Assembly: GCF_025263565.1 (NCBI RefSeq)
Contig: NZ_CP079865.1
Coordinates: 6,510,001 to 6,574,000, forward strand
Length of the DNA stretch: 64,000 bases
Direction of reading: 5' to 3'
From: Mycobacterium sp. SMC-8
GTDB lineage: Bacteria; Actinomycetota; Actinomycetes; Mycobacteriales; Mycobacteriaceae
Shown here in pieces: positions 47,283 through 57,613 of the stretch. The number at the start of each line of letters is the position of its first letter. Position 1 is the first letter of the stretch. The notes under the pieces were generated by a model that saw nothing but the letters and a program-made list of their open reading frames with translations, was not told the origin of the DNA and did not search any database. The translations under genes and the position numbers were made by a program.

Positions 47283-47654
47283 CTAGAGCTGCGTGACGTC
47301 CTGCGGGCCCCAGTAGGCCTTCATCGACGTGATCTGGCCGTCGCCGTTGAACGTCATCACCTCGATGGGCTCGATCCGCATCGCGCCGCCCACGGTGATC
47401 GCGAACACGAACGCCGCCTCGTGCCCGCCGGCGCGGAAGTTCAGCAGTTCGGTGGTGATCTGGCCGCCGGCCTCGATGGACTTGTAGAAGCCGGCGATGG
47501 CCTGCCGGCCGATGTGCACCTCACCACCGCCCACGGGGTCTTCGAGGGTGGCGTCCTCGGCGTAGAGCGCAGCGACGTCGGTGGCGGTGCCGCCGGCGAC
47601 GGTGTCGAGATAGCGCTGGACGAAACCCTGTAAGACATCCGGCTCGAAACTCAT
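47283..47654 (-). CDS. Ketosteroid isomerase-like (SnoaL/NTF2 fold) protein
   Basis: 123 residues from ATG 47654. An NTF2-like cone with Tyr15 (QRYLD) and Asp39 (ATLEDPVGG), close to Tyr14 and Asp38 of bacterial delta-5-3-ketosteroid isomerase, and the AYWGP ending common in that family. Isomerisation of a steroid enone is plausible and fits an organism with sterol genes, but other NTF2 functions cannot be excluded. It follows the DUF255 gene by 10 bases and looks like the last gene of the mca operon. Its stop codon lies in the IS1182 target duplication. Confidence 0.85.
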   Translation of the reverse strand: MSFEPDVLQGFVQRYLDTVAGGTATDVAALYAEDATLEDPVGGGEVHIGRQAIAGFYKSIEAGGQITTELLNFRAGGHEAAFVFAITVGGAMRIEPIEVMTFNGDGQITSMKAYWGPQDVTQL

Positions 47655-47664
47655 GAGCGGCAGG

Positions 47665-49677
47665 CTACACGGACGGCCCGAGCGCGGCGGCGAGATCCTC
47701 GACCGTGGTGACGGGCATATCGCAGACCCGGCCGCGGCACACGTACGCGGCGTCCGCGTCGCCGACCCGGGGCCGGGCGCGCAGCAGCTCGGATGAATCC
47801 ACCTCGCCGCCGATCACGACCGCTCCGCCCGGCGCCAGCCTGCGCGCCGCCGCCAGCAGCGCCGAATCCGCGCCGCCGGCCACCGCGACCTGGATCGGAC
47901 CGCGCACGGCGGCCTCGGACACCGCCAGCCAGTGCCCCGCCGAACGCGGAGCGCGCTCCAGCAGCACGGTCGCGGCGGCCAGGGTGGCCTCGGCCGCCGC
48001 CGAGTACCGCTGCGCGGCGGGTTCGGCCGCCAGATGCCCGGCCAGCTGCAGAGCCTCGGCCATCAGCGATGCGCCTGAGGGCGTGGCACCGTCGAGCGGG
48101 TCCGACGGTCGCAGCACCAATTGCTCGGCGTCGTCGGCGACGTCGAACCAGCGGCCGGGGACCTCCGGGTCTGCGAAGTGCTCCAGCGCGAGATCGAGCA
48201 GTCGGCACCCGTGATGCAGCCACTCCGGCTCCGCGGTGGCCTGGTGCAGTGTCAGCAGACCGGTGGCCAGCGCGGCGTGATCCTCGAGCACCGCCACACT
48301 GTCGCCGACGACGCCGCCGAGGCTGGAGCGCCGCAACCGGCCCTCGACCACATGCAGGGCGAGTAGCCGCCGGGCGCTTTCGGCTGCGGCGTCGAGGTAT
48401 TCGGGCCGGGCGCCGGCGAACGACGCCTCGGCCAGCGCGGTGATCGCCAACCCGTTCCAGGCCGTCACCACCTTGTCGTCGCGCGCCGGTTGCGGCCTGA
48501 GGCGCCGCGCGGCGCGCAGTGCCGTGCGCACCCGCTCGAAGCGATCCGGGTCGTCCGGGTCGGTGTGCAGCTGCAGCACCGAGGTGCCCGCGTCGAAGGT
48601 CCCTTCCTCGGTCACCCCGAAAAGCGCTGCCGCCCAACGCCCGTCACCCTCGCCGAGCACTTCCGTGAGTTCGTCCGAGGTCCACACGTAGGTCAGCCCC
48701 TCGACCCCGGCGGCGTCGGCGTCCAGTGAGGAGACGAACATCTCACCGTCGCGCAGGTCGTCGAGCAGGAACCGCGCTGTCTCGTGAAGAACCTTGTGCG
48801 CCAAAGGATTCGCGGTCCGGCGTGCCCAGTGCGCGTACACCCGCAGCAGCTGGGCGTTGTCGTAGAGCATCTTCTCGAAGTGCGGCACCACCCACGCCGC
48901 GTCGACGCTGTACCGGGCGAAGCCCCCGCCCAGCTGGTCATAGATGCCGCCGCGCGCCATCGCCTCACAGGTCCGCACCACCGGGGCCAGGGACGATCCG
49001 GTGCGTTCGTGGTGACGCAGCAGCGCTTCCAGCAACGCCGACGGAGGAAACTTCGGGGCGCGCCCGGGACCGTTGGCGAACCCACCGTCGACGGTGTCCT
49101 CGTCGCGCAGCACCGCCTCCACCGCGCCGTCGCACACCTGGGCCGCGACAGCCGGGCCGCCGCCCGGCAGGCCGGAGGCCATCGACCGCAGCTCGGCGGC
49201 GATCCTGTCCGACGTCTCCTCCACCTCGGCGCGGCGGGTGCGCCAGGTCTCGGTGACCGCGGCCAGCAGTTGCAGGAAGGTGCCCTTCGGGTAGTAGGTG
49301 CCGCAGAAGAACGGTCTGCCGTCAGGGGTCAGAAAGCACGTCATCGGCCAGCCGCCCTGACCGGTCAGGGCCACGGTGGCGTTCATGTACACCGCGTCCA
49401 GGTCGGGACGCTCCTCGCGGTCGACCTTGATGCAGACGAAGTTCTCGTTGGCGGCCGCTGCGACTTCGGCGTCGGCGAAGGACTCGTGAGCCATCACATG
49501 GCACCAGTGGCAGGCCGCGTATCCGATCGACAGCAGGACGGGCACGTCGCGTTCGGCAGCCCATGCCAGCGCGTCCGGCGTCCACTGCTGCCAGTGCACC
49601 GGGTTGTCGGCGTGCTGCCTCAGATACGGGCTCGTGGCCCGCGATAGGGAATTTCTCGAGCCGTCAGCTCGAGCCAC
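47665..49677 (-). CDS. DUF255 thioredoxin-fold protein (YyaL/Spermatogenesis-associated 20 type, Rv1084)
   Basis: 670 residues from GTG 49677; the open frame upstream overlaps the membrane-protein gene. The N-terminal thioredoxin-like domain has SPYLRQHADNPVHW and the redox centre GYAACHWCHVMAHESF (CxxC). An (alpha/alpha)6 barrel of N-acylglucosamine-epimerase type fills the rest, with GGIYDQLGGGFARYSVD and VVPHFEKMLYDNAQ as landmarks. The reaction is unknown. The operon with mca suggests a link with thiol metabolism. Confidence 0.93.
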   Translation of the reverse strand: MARADGSRNSLSRATSPYLRQHADNPVHWQQWTPDALAWAAERDVPVLLSIGYAACHWCHVMAHESFADAEVAAAANENFVCIKVDREERPDLDAVYMNATVALTGQGGWPMTCFLTPDGRPFFCGTYYPKGTFLQLLAAVTETWRTRRAEVEETSDRIAAELRSMASGLPGGGPAVAAQVCDGAVEAVLRDEDTVDGGFANGPGRAPKFPPSALLEALLRHHERTGSSLAPVVRTCEAMARGGIYDQLGGGFARYSVDAAWVVPHFEKMLYDNAQLLRVYAHWARRTANPLAHKVLHETARFLLDDLRDGEMFVSSLDADAAGVEGLTYVWTSDELTEVLGEGDGRWAAALFGVTEEGTFDAGTSVLQLHTDPDDPDRFERVRTALRAARRLRPQPARDDKVVTAWNGLAITALAEASFAGARPEYLDAAAESARRLLALHVVEGRLRRSSLGGVVGDSVAVLEDHAALATGLLTLHQATAEPEWLHHGCRLLDLALEHFADPEVPGRWFDVADDAEQLVLRPSDPLDGATPSGASLMAEALQLAGHLAAEPAAQRYSAAAEATLAAATVLLERAPRSAGHWLAVSEAAVRGPIQVAVAGGADSALLAAARRLAPGGAVVIGGEVDSSELLRARPRVGDADAAYVCRGRVCDMPVTTVEDLAAALGPSV

Positions 49678-49969
49678 GTTCCGTCCCGTCGGCCGGATTC
49701 TCGGTGGCCAGGTCGGGGTCGGCGCCGATCTCGCCGACCGGGGCGGCACCGCCTTCGACACCGTCGGACTCGGCGGTGTCGAAGGATTTCGGCAGTTTGC
49801 GCAGATGCCGGTTCATCGACCACACCAGCCCGAATACCGCGATCAGCAACAGGATCACGATGATCAGCCCGAACGGGCTAGCCTTGCCGAAATCAGGCCC
49901 GGTCTGGCGGGGACCGTCTTCCTGGGCCACCGTCAACAGCTCCAGGCCCAGAGTCAGGACGTCGTTCAT
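49664..49969 (-). CDS. Small membrane protein of the mca operon (Rv1083 type)
   Basis: 101 residues from ATG 49969, whose first base is shared with the mca stop (ATGA overlap). One transmembrane helix (FGLIIVILLLIAVFGLVW, about residues 33-50) is followed by a short basic part and an acidic, Gly-rich cytoplasmic tail. It overlaps the start of the DUF255 gene by 14 bases. The conserved position between mca and the DUF255 gene in mycobacteria suggests a role with one of them; nothing more can be said. Confidence 0.85.
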   Translation of the reverse strand: MNDVLTLGLELLTVAQEDGPRQTGPDFGKASPFGLIIVILLLIAVFGLVWSMNRHLRKLPKSFDTAESDGVEGGAAPVGEIGADPDLATENPADGTERGSS

Positions 49970-50838
49970 CAGCGTTCCTCGATCCCGGAGAACAGGTCGG
50001 TCTCGGGCAGCACCACCGGCACCCTCGACCTGGCCAGTTCGAATTCCTCCGTCGGCCACAGCCGCTGCTGCCATTCCATCGGCGTGGTGAAGAAGAAGCT
50101 GTTGGGGTCGATCTGCGTCGCGTGCGCCAGCAACGCGTCGTCACGCTGAGCGAAGTACTTCGAGCACTCGATCCGCGTGGTCACCCGCTTGGCGAGCAGG
50201 TCCTCCTCCGGGTCCCAGCTCTCCAGCCACTTGCTGAACGGACCTTCCTTGCCGTGCTTGGCGAACTCGTCCTGCAGGATCTGCATGCGCTGCCGCAGGA
50301 AGCCGTGGTTGTAGTACAGCTTGGACACGCTCCACGGTTCGCCGGCATCCGGGTACAGCAGGTGGTCGGCGGCGGCCTCGTAGGCCGCGACGGAGACCTG
50401 GTGGCATTTGATGTGATCGGGGTGCGGGTAGCCGCCGTTCTCGTCGTACGTCGTCATCACGTGCGGCTTGAACTCCCGGATCACCTTCACCAACTCCCGG
50501 GTCGGTATCTCCAGCGGCTCCAGCGCGAAACAACCCTCGGGCAACGGCGGCAGCGGGTCGCCCTCCGGCAGCCCCGAGTCGACGAACCCGAGCCAGTGAT
50601 GCTCGACCCCGAGGATCTGCGCGGCCCTGGCCATCTCGTCGCGGCGGATCTCCGGCATCCGGCCGTGGACCTCGGGTAGGTCCATCGCCGGATTCAGGAT
50701 GTCGCCGCGCTCCCCGCCGGTCAGCGTCACGACCATCACGCGAACGCCCTCATCGACGTAACGCGCCATCGTCGCGGCACCCTTGCTGGACTCGTCGTCC
50801 GGGTGCGCGTGCACGGCCATCAACCGCAGTTCGCTCAA
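49969..50838 (-). CDS. mca: Mycothiol S-conjugate amidase
   Basis: 289 residues from TTG 50838 ([16 protein letters not shown]), chosen because it matches the known N-terminus and follows AAGGA; GTG 50877 would add 13 residues. Zinc motif HAHPDDE (His12, Asp15) with a third ligand in [11 protein letters not shown]. It cleaves the amide of mycothiol S-conjugates, releasing mercapturic acids for export in detoxification of electrophiles and antibiotics. First gene of a four-gene operon running to 47283. Confidence 0.96.
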   Translation of the reverse strand: MSELRLMAVHAHPDDESSKGAATMARYVDEGVRVMVVTLTGGERGDILNPAMDLPEVHGRMPEIRRDEMARAAQILGVEHHWLGFVDSGLPEGDPLPPLPEGCFALEPLEIPTRELVKVIREFKPHVMTTYDENGGYPHPDHIKCHQVSVAAYEAAADHLLYPDAGEPWSVSKLYYNHGFLRQRMQILQDEFAKHGKEGPFSKWLESWDPEEDLLAKRVTTRIECSKYFAQRDDALLAHATQIDPNSFFFTTPMEWQQRLWPTEEFELARSRVPVVLPETDLFSGIEER

Positions 50839-50943
50839 CCTCGTCCTTATCAGCTGTTTTTCTGCTTGCCCACTCACGCTTCAGTTCAACCACGGGAGTG
50901 GCCCTATAGTTCCAGGTCTAGTAGACCCATCCGACCGACGGGC

Positions 50944-51378
50944 ATGCAAAACGAGATGATCGACCGCCCTACCGAGCGCTACGGACAACAGCGGCTCAGC
51001 CGGCGCGCGCGCCGCCGGATCGCCATCGGACTGACCGTCCTGGTGGTGTTGACCGGCATCGTCATCGCCATGGTGGCGTTCAGCCGCTTCGGTTCCAGCG
51101 AGGTCAAGGGCGAACTCGCCGGCTACCGGGTGGTAGACCCGCACACCGTCGACGTCACCGTCAGCGTCACCCGCGACGACCCGTCGCGCCCGGTGGTGTG
51201 CATCGTGCGCGCCCGATCCTACGACGGCGACGAGACGGGGCGGCGCGAGGTGCTCGTGCCGCCGTCCGCGGACGTGACGGTGCAGGTCACCACCACGGTG
51301 AAGGCGAGCAGGCCGGCCGTCATCGGCGACGTCTACGGGTGTGGAATCGACGTCCCCGGGTATCTGGTCGGTGGCTGA
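50944..51378 (+). CDS. DUF4307 membrane protein (Rv1081c type)
   Basis: 144 residues from ATG 50944 (or ATG 50956). A basic N-terminus (RRARRRIA), one transmembrane helix (GLTVLVVLTGIVIAMVAF) and an extracytoplasmic beta-rich domain with VDPHTVDVTVSV and a CIVRARSYDGDETGRRE motif. Two Cys (VVCIV and YGCGID) may be disulfide-linked. Function unknown. It diverges from mca with about 105 bases between starts and precedes greA. Confidence 0.88.
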   Translation: MQNEMIDRPTERYGQQRLSRRARRRIAIGLTVLVVLTGIVIAMVAFSRFGSSEVKGELAGYRVVDPHTVDVTVSVTRDDPSRPVVCIVRARSYDGDETGRREVLVPPSADVTVQVTTTVKASRPAVIGDVYGCGIDVPGYLVGG

Positions 51379-51440
51379 GAACCGTCTGCACGCCCAACGG
51401 TCGTCGACAAAATTCTGAAGTTCGCCCGATCCGACGGTGC

Positions 51441-51446
51441 TATGCT
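51441..51446 (+). promoter_or_regulatory. Candidate greA -10 element TATGCT
   Basis: TATGCT fits the mycobacterial TANNNT -10. Transcription from about 51453 would give a leader of some 150 bases that opens with the hairpin at 51453-51480. No convincing -35 is seen; this is usual for mycobacteria. Confidence 0.5.
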
Positions 51447-51452
51447 GGGCCG

Positions 51453-51480
51453 ATACACGGTTCCTGCTGGGGCCGTGTAT
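51453..51480 (+). other. Hairpin at the predicted 5' end of the greA transcript
   Basis: ATACACGG (51453-51460) pairs perfectly with CCGTGTAT (51473-51480) across a 12-base loop. It starts right where transcription from the candidate -10 should begin, so it could protect the mRNA 5' end or act in regulation. Confidence 0.5.
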
Positions 51481-51601
51481 TGCTGCATTTGGGAGCTCAG
51501 ATCCGACGCTGCCGATGCCGGCGATACACGCACGAGTCACCCGGCGCCGTGCCAGACATCGAACGCGACAAGCGCGGAAGCAACAACGACAGGAGCAGGA
51601 C

Positions 51602-52096
51602 ATGACCGACACTCAGGTCACCTGGCTGACCGAAGAGTCCTACGACCGCCTCAAGGCGGAGCTGGACCAGCTGATCGCCAACCGTCCCGTCATCGCCGCC
51701 GAGATCAACGACCGCCGCGAAGAAGGAGACCTCCGGGAGAACGGTGGCTACCACGCCGCCCGGGAGCAGCAGGGCCAGGAAGAGGCCCGCATCCGCCAGC
51801 TGCAGGAGCTGCTCAACAACGCCAAGGTCGGCGAGGCCCCGAAGCAGTCCGGCATCGCACTGCCCGGCTCGGTGGTCAAGGTGTACTACGACGACGACGA
51901 GAACGACACCGAGACGTTCCTGATCGGTACCCGGGAGCAGGGCGTCAGCGACGGCAAGCTCGAGGTGTACTCCCCCAACTCCCCGCTCGGCGGCGCGCTG
52001 ATCGACGCCAAGGTCGGCGAGTCGCGCACCTACACCGTGCCCAGCGGCAACACCGTCAAGGTGACGCTGGTCAGCGCCGAGCCGTATCACGGCTGA
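51602..52096 (+). CDS. greA: Transcription elongation factor GreA
   Basis: 164 residues from ATG 51602, with AGGAG about ten bases upstream. The N-terminal coiled coil that enters the RNA polymerase secondary channel carries the acidic tip in [22 protein letters not shown] (the loop Asp and Glu activate transcript cleavage), and the C-terminal FKBP-like domain ends with [11 protein letters not shown]. It rescues backtracked polymerase. Equivalent to Rv1080c. Confidence 0.97.
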   Translation: MTDTQVTWLTEESYDRLKAELDQLIANRPVIAAEINDRREEGDLRENGGYHAAREQQGQEEARIRQLQELLNNAKVGEAPKQSGIALPGSVVKVYYDDDENDTETFLIGTREQGVSDGKLEVYSPNSPLGGALIDAKVGESRTYTVPSGNTVKVTLVSAEPYHG

Positions 52097-52157
52097 CCGG
52101 AGCGGGGCGGCCTGCGGCTGATCCGCGGCCTCGCCGCGCCGCGTTAGTCTCCGACGC

Positions 52158-52829
52158 ATGGCGCAGATCGCAGAGGACCTGTTCCTGCTGCTTGTCGACA
52201 ACGCGTCCGCGCAACCGGCTCTGGACAGCCCGCGCCGTGAGCGTGCGCTCGCGGCCGCGATGCTGCTCGACCTGGCACACGCATGCCGGGCGCGTCCGGC
52301 GGTGGCCGGCGAACCGGTTCCGGCGGGCCGACTGGTGGCGCTCGACGCCGCCGGTCCGCTGGACCCGCTGACGGCCGCGGCGTTCGAGCTGCTGCGCGCC
52401 AAACCCCTGACGCCGGGCCAGGCCGTCAAGAAGCTGAGCAGAGACAGCGAGAACCTCGTCGCCGGGCAGCTGGAACGCGGCGGGCAGATCCGTCGAATCC
52501 CTCACTCGGGCAAGCTGTTCGGTCGTACCTACGCGTACCCGCTGACCCATCGCGGCCGCGCGGACGCAGCCCGCGCGGCGCTGATGGCCGCGCTGTTCGA
52601 ACGGCGGCCGCCGGCACCGGCGACGGCCGCGGTCATCACCGTGCTGCACACCGTCGACGGGCTCGGCGCGCTGCTGAGCCTCAACGACCGCGGTTGGCGC
52701 TGGGTGCATGCCCGCGCCGGGGAGATCGCGCTTGGCAGCTGGGTCGACGAGTCACCGACCGGGCTGCCCGAGGTGAACCTCGCCGTCACGGCGTCCGCGG
52801 TCCGCCAAGCGCTGACCCAACTCGTCTAG
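52158..52829 (+). CDS. GPP34 (GOLPH3/VPS74-like) family protein
   Basis: 223 residues from ATG 52158. The opening AEDLFLLLVDNASAQP and RERALAAAMLLDLAHACR are the family pattern; the helical core continues to the end. In eukaryotes the fold binds phosphatidylinositol-4-phosphate on Golgi membranes; bacterial members are widespread in actinobacteria and uncharacterised. No signal peptide or membrane span. The gene lies between greA and the convergent metB. Confidence 0.85.
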   Translation: MAQIAEDLFLLLVDNASAQPALDSPRRERALAAAMLLDLAHACRARPAVAGEPVPAGRLVALDAAGPLDPLTAAAFELLRAKPLTPGQAVKKLSRDSENLVAGQLERGGQIRRIPHSGKLFGRTYAYPLTHRGRADAARAALMAALFERRPPAPATAAVITVLHTVDGLGALLSLNDRGWRWVHARAGEIALGSWVDESPTGLPEVNLAVTASAVRQALTQLV

Positions 52830-52856
52830 TCGTACGACGTCCAGCTGTAGCGGAAG

Positions 52857-54038
52857 CTAACCGAGGGAGCCGAGCGCCTGCTCGACGTCACCGAGCAGGT
52901 CGGCGGTGTCTTCAATTCCGACGGACAGGCGCACCAGGTCGTCGGGCACCTCCAGCTGAGAACCGGCGGTCGACGCGTGGGTCATCGCGCCCGGATACTC
53001 GATCAGCGACTCCACCCCGCCGAGCGACTCGGCGAGGATGAAGATCTCGGTGCGGGCGCAGAAGTCACGGGCGGCCTGGGGGCCGCCGCGCAGCCGCACC
53101 GACACCATCCCGCCGAATCCGCTCATCTGGCGGGCGGCGACATCGTGATTGTGGTGGCTGGGCAGGCCCGGGTAGAGCACCGTCGTGATGGCGGGGTGCC
53201 CGTCGAGGAATTCGGCGATCGCGGCGGCGTTCGCGCTGTGCTTCTGCATCCGCAGCGGGAGTGTCTTGAGCCCGCGGATGGTCAGGTAGGCATCGAACGG
53301 TCCGGGCACCGCACCCGCGCCGTTCTGCAGGAACGCGAACGCGTCGTCGAGTGCCTCGTCGTTGGTCAGCAGCGCTCCCCCGACGACGTCGGAGTGCCCG
53401 CCGATGTACTTGGTCGTCGAGTGCAGCACGATGTCGGCGCCGAGCGACAGCGGCTGCTGCAGCGCCGGCGACGCGAACGTGTTGTCGACCAGCACCTTCG
53501 CCCCCGTCGCCGCGCCCACCTCGGCGATGCCGGCGATGTCGGCGATCGACAGCAGCGGGTTGGTCGGCGTCTCGACCCAGATCAGCTTGGTGCGGTCGGT
53601 GACGGCCGCGCGCACCCGGTCGAGATCCGACAAAGCCACCGCGGTGTAGCTGATGCCCCACAGGCTGAACACCTTGTCGATCAGCCGGAAGGTGCCGCCG
53701 TAGGCGTCGTCGGGGATCACCAGGTGGTCGCCGGGACGCAGCACCGCGCGCAGTACGCAGTCGGTGGCGGCCATGCCAGAGCTGAACGCGCGTCCGTAGG
53801 ACGCGCCCTCCATCGCCGCGAGCGCCCCTTCCAGCACCGAGCGGGTCGGGTTGCCGGTGCGGGCGTATTCGAAGCCGCCGCGCAGCCCGCCGACCCCATC
53901 CTGGGCGAAGGTCGAGCTGGCGTAGATCGGCGGGTTGACCACGCCGGTGGCCGGGTCGGGCCGGTAACCGGCGTGAATGGCCTTGGTGGCCGGCCCGTAA
54001 GCCCGGTAATGATCGGCCGCGCTGCGCTGCTCACTCAT
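52857..54038 (-). CDS. metB: Cystathionine gamma-synthase
   Basis: 393 residues from ATG 54038. A Cys/Met-metabolism PLP enzyme: SGMAATDCVLRAVLRPGDH, YGGTFRLIDKVF, and the PLP-lysine in LHSTTKYIGGHSDV. ESLGGVESLIEYPGAMTHAS supplies the substrate carboxylate site. It joins O-succinylhomoserine and cysteine to cystathionine; mycobacterial MetB can also work in the reverse direction, as gamma-lyase. cbs lies about 2 kb away on the same strand, so both sides of transsulfuration are here. Confidence 0.94.
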   Translation of the reverse strand: MSEQRSAADHYRAYGPATKAIHAGYRPDPATGVVNPPIYASSTFAQDGVGGLRGGFEYARTGNPTRSVLEGALAAMEGASYGRAFSSGMAATDCVLRAVLRPGDHLVIPDDAYGGTFRLIDKVFSLWGISYTAVALSDLDRVRAAVTDRTKLIWVETPTNPLLSIADIAGIAEVGAATGAKVLVDNTFASPALQQPLSLGADIVLHSTTKYIGGHSDVVGGALLTNDEALDDAFAFLQNGAGAVPGPFDAYLTIRGLKTLPLRMQKHSANAAAIAEFLDGHPAITTVLYPGLPSHHNHDVAARQMSGFGGMVSVRLRGGPQAARDFCARTEIFILAESLGGVESLIEYPGAMTHASTAGSQLEVPDDLVRLSVGIEDTADLLGDVEQALGSLG

Positions 54039-54306
54039 GACTGCCAAGGCTAGCTGTGTACAACGTGGGCATGTCTGCCCACCAGTCATCGCCGACGACC
54101 GCCACGCCGGATTTCGGCTCCAATCCCGGGGGTATGCTTCGCCCGGCGCAGTCGGCGCGGCACGGCACTGTCTGCAGACGACACTGGACTACGTCGGCAC
54201 CCGCGCGGTATTCGACGGGCCGCACTCGAGTGATCAACCGAGCCAGGCAAAGATCGCCCGCGAATGCCGAACCCTTTTGGGGGCCAACGGGAGCCCCTCA
54301 CCGGCG

Positions 54307-54804
54307 TCAGCGCCTTCCGGTGGCCACGCATACGGTCCCGACGAGTTTGTCGGCCAGGGTCTGCCTCCTGGCATCCCACAGCGGGAACAGAAAGCCGAGA
54401 AAGCAGGCGGCCGCGTCGACCACATGCACCAGCTGCCGTAACAGCGAGGCGCTGAATCCGATTGGCTGCCAAGTCTTCTCGTCGACCACGCGGAAGCGCA
54501 GCACCGACTTGCCCAGGCTGGTGCCGGTGGAGCCCTGGCGGACACCGTAGTTCCACAGCAGGTAGGCCGCCGACAGCACGAACATCAGCGCTGCCAGTAC
54601 GCCGGTCGCCGTCGTGGTGACCGACGCGCACGCGACGCCACCGTTGTCGAAGGTGACACAGTCCATCGCGGTGCTGCTGATTGCGACGGCCTCCCAGATT
54701 CCCCACCCGAGGCAGAGCGGGATCACGTCGATGACCGTGGCCGCCACCCGCGCCGTCCACGTCGCGTAGGCCCGGCGCCCAAGGCCCGGCGCAGTTCGGT
54801 TCAC
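54307..54804 (-). CDS. RDD-family membrane protein
   Basis: 165 residues from GTG 54804 (VNRTAPGLGRRAY). The RDD pattern appears as WTARVAATVIDVIPLCLGWG, then two more helices (VLAALMFVLSAAYLLWNYG, LVHVVDAAACFLGFLFPLW) and TSLGKSVLRFRVVDEKT. The first Arg-Asp-Asp is changed to Arg...Asp with Val and Ile around. RDD proteins are three- to four-helix membrane proteins, some of which transport small ions. The 268 bases between this gene and metB hold no ORF I trust; they include a short hairpin at 54280-54297. Confidence 0.85.
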   Translation of the reverse strand: MNRTAPGLGRRAYATWTARVAATVIDVIPLCLGWGIWEAVAISSTAMDCVTFDNGGVACASVTTTATGVLAALMFVLSAAYLLWNYGVRQGSTGTSLGKSVLRFRVVDEKTWQPIGFSASLLRQLVHVVDAAACFLGFLFPLWDARRQTLADKLVGTVCVATGRR

Positions 54805-54894
54805 GACCCCATCATCCCCGGGCCGCACTGCGGCACAACGAGATGTCGGCGTGTCCGCGTCAGGCGGACACGCCGACATCGGCCAGGTCAGGAG

Positions 54895-55839
54895 TTACGG
54901 GATGGCGGGCGCGACGTAGCCACCGTTGAGGGTGCGGTAGGTGTACACCAGCAGCAGGGCGGCCAGCGGTGCCGCCACGAGCAGGCCCACACCGCACAGC
55001 AGCGCGCCGACCAGGACCACCGCGATGCTGGTGAGCCAGATCAAGAACACCGGACCGACGTTGTTCTTGGCGGTCTCGAAGCTCGACTTGATCGCGTCCA
55101 TCGGTGACAGGTTGCGGTCGAGCACCGCGATGGTGGTGAACATCAGCAGGAAGCTGGCGATCACGCCCGGCACGATGCACAGGAAGAACCCGATGGTGGT
55201 GATGACGCCGACGATCAGTCCGGCGATGATCACGTTGCCGATATTGCGCGGCCGGAAGAACGACCCCACCGTGACCTGCTGACCGTTGGCGATGTCGAAG
55301 ATACCGCCCAGGAACGCCGATTGGATGGCGGCTCCGACGATCAACGACAGGAACCAACCGACGATCGACACCAGGATGCCGGCGACACCGGTGGTGGCAT
55401 ACGAGAACGACAGGCCGCTGTCGTCGGCGACATAGCTGGTGTCTCCGGGCGACACCAGCATCTGCACGATGCTGATGATGCTCTGCAGCGCGATGATCAC
55501 GACGGCGAAGACCAGCGTCGCGACGATCAGCGGGATGGCGTTCTTGCTGAACTTGTTCCACGCCCAGTTGAACGCCTCACCGACGGTGAGTGACGGCCGA
55601 GCCGCCGGCGGGAATCCGCCCTCCGGTCCGAAGCCGCCGCTGGGCATCCCCGGTGGCGGAGGGGGTGGGTAGCTGCCCTGGGCGTGCGTCGGGGGCGGGA
55701 AACCGCCGCCGGGCGGCGGCCCGAAACCGCTGCCGGGCGGCGGCGGAGGTGGCGACTGGTAGCCCCCGGGCGGCGGCGGTGGCGGGTAACCGCCCGGTGG
55801 CGGTGGCGGATAGCCGCCGGGCGGCGGATTCTCTGTCAT
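54895..55839 (-). CDS. Membrane protein with Pro/Gly-rich cytoplasmic tail
   Basis: 314 residues from ATG 55839. The first 80 residues are a low-complexity region of repeated PPPPPGGY-like blocks, then five to six transmembrane helices (IPLIVATLVFAVVIIAL, GILVSIVGWFLSLIVGAAI, VIIAGLIVGVITTIGFFL, GVIASFLLMFTTIAVL, FLIWLTSIAVVLVGALL). A DRNLSPMDAIKSSFETAKNN loop lies inside. This form is common beside the proline-rich antigen gene (pra, Rv1078) in mycobacteria. Role unknown; the tail may bind other envelope or division proteins. Confidence 0.85.
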   Translation of the reverse strand: MTENPPPGGYPPPPPGGYPPPPPPGGYQSPPPPPPGSGFGPPPGGGFPPPTHAQGSYPPPPPPGMPSGGFGPEGGFPPAARPSLTVGEAFNWAWNKFSKNAIPLIVATLVFAVVIIALQSIISIVQMLVSPGDTSYVADDSGLSFSYATTGVAGILVSIVGWFLSLIVGAAIQSAFLGGIFDIANGQQVTVGSFFRPRNIGNVIIAGLIVGVITTIGFFLCIVPGVIASFLLMFTTIAVLDRNLSPMDAIKSSFETAKNNVGPVFLIWLTSIAVVLVGALLCGVGLLVAAPLAALLLVYTYRTLNGGYVAPAIP

Positions 55840-56165
55840 CGATTTCTCCTGATCTCGGTTGCGAACGAAGCGCGAACCGTCCCCTTCATCTTGTGTGCCA
55901 CGACATCACTGTCGAAGTTCGAATCGCGATGAGCCTGAGGCCTTCTCGCCGACTCCGGCTGGAAGGTAGCCGACGGGGCAGGCGTGATCAACAGCTTTCC
56001 TGCTCCGGGGGCGTCCCCCAGGCGGACCGGCGGCGGACCCGGTGAACACGTGGCGAACGATGGTCGGTCGATCATGGACGCCCTTCCGCTCGCACGTGGC
56101 TGGACAAGCGTGCTCACATTACCTGAGCAGGGCGGCCGAACAGCGGTTTCTCGCGCGACCGTGCG
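55840..56165. other. Intergenic region upstream of the Pro-rich membrane protein
   Basis: 326 bases between cbs (stop 56166) and the ATG at 55839, both on the minus strand. It must hold the promoter of the membrane-protein gene. I see no conserved RNA motif, repeat or small ORF with convincing codon bias in it. Confidence 0.5.
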
Positions 56166-57560
<1,395 letters not shown>

Positions 57561-57613
57561 GCGTCCATCGTCCCAGGCCCGTCACCGCGCAGCCAGGCGG
57601 CCTCCGGCCGGTG

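Noticed and set aside
54039..54306. Search for a SAM or other riboswitch upstream of metB
   Set aside because: None of the conserved core words of the SAM classes that I know were found; only a 5-bp hairpin at 54280-54297 is present.
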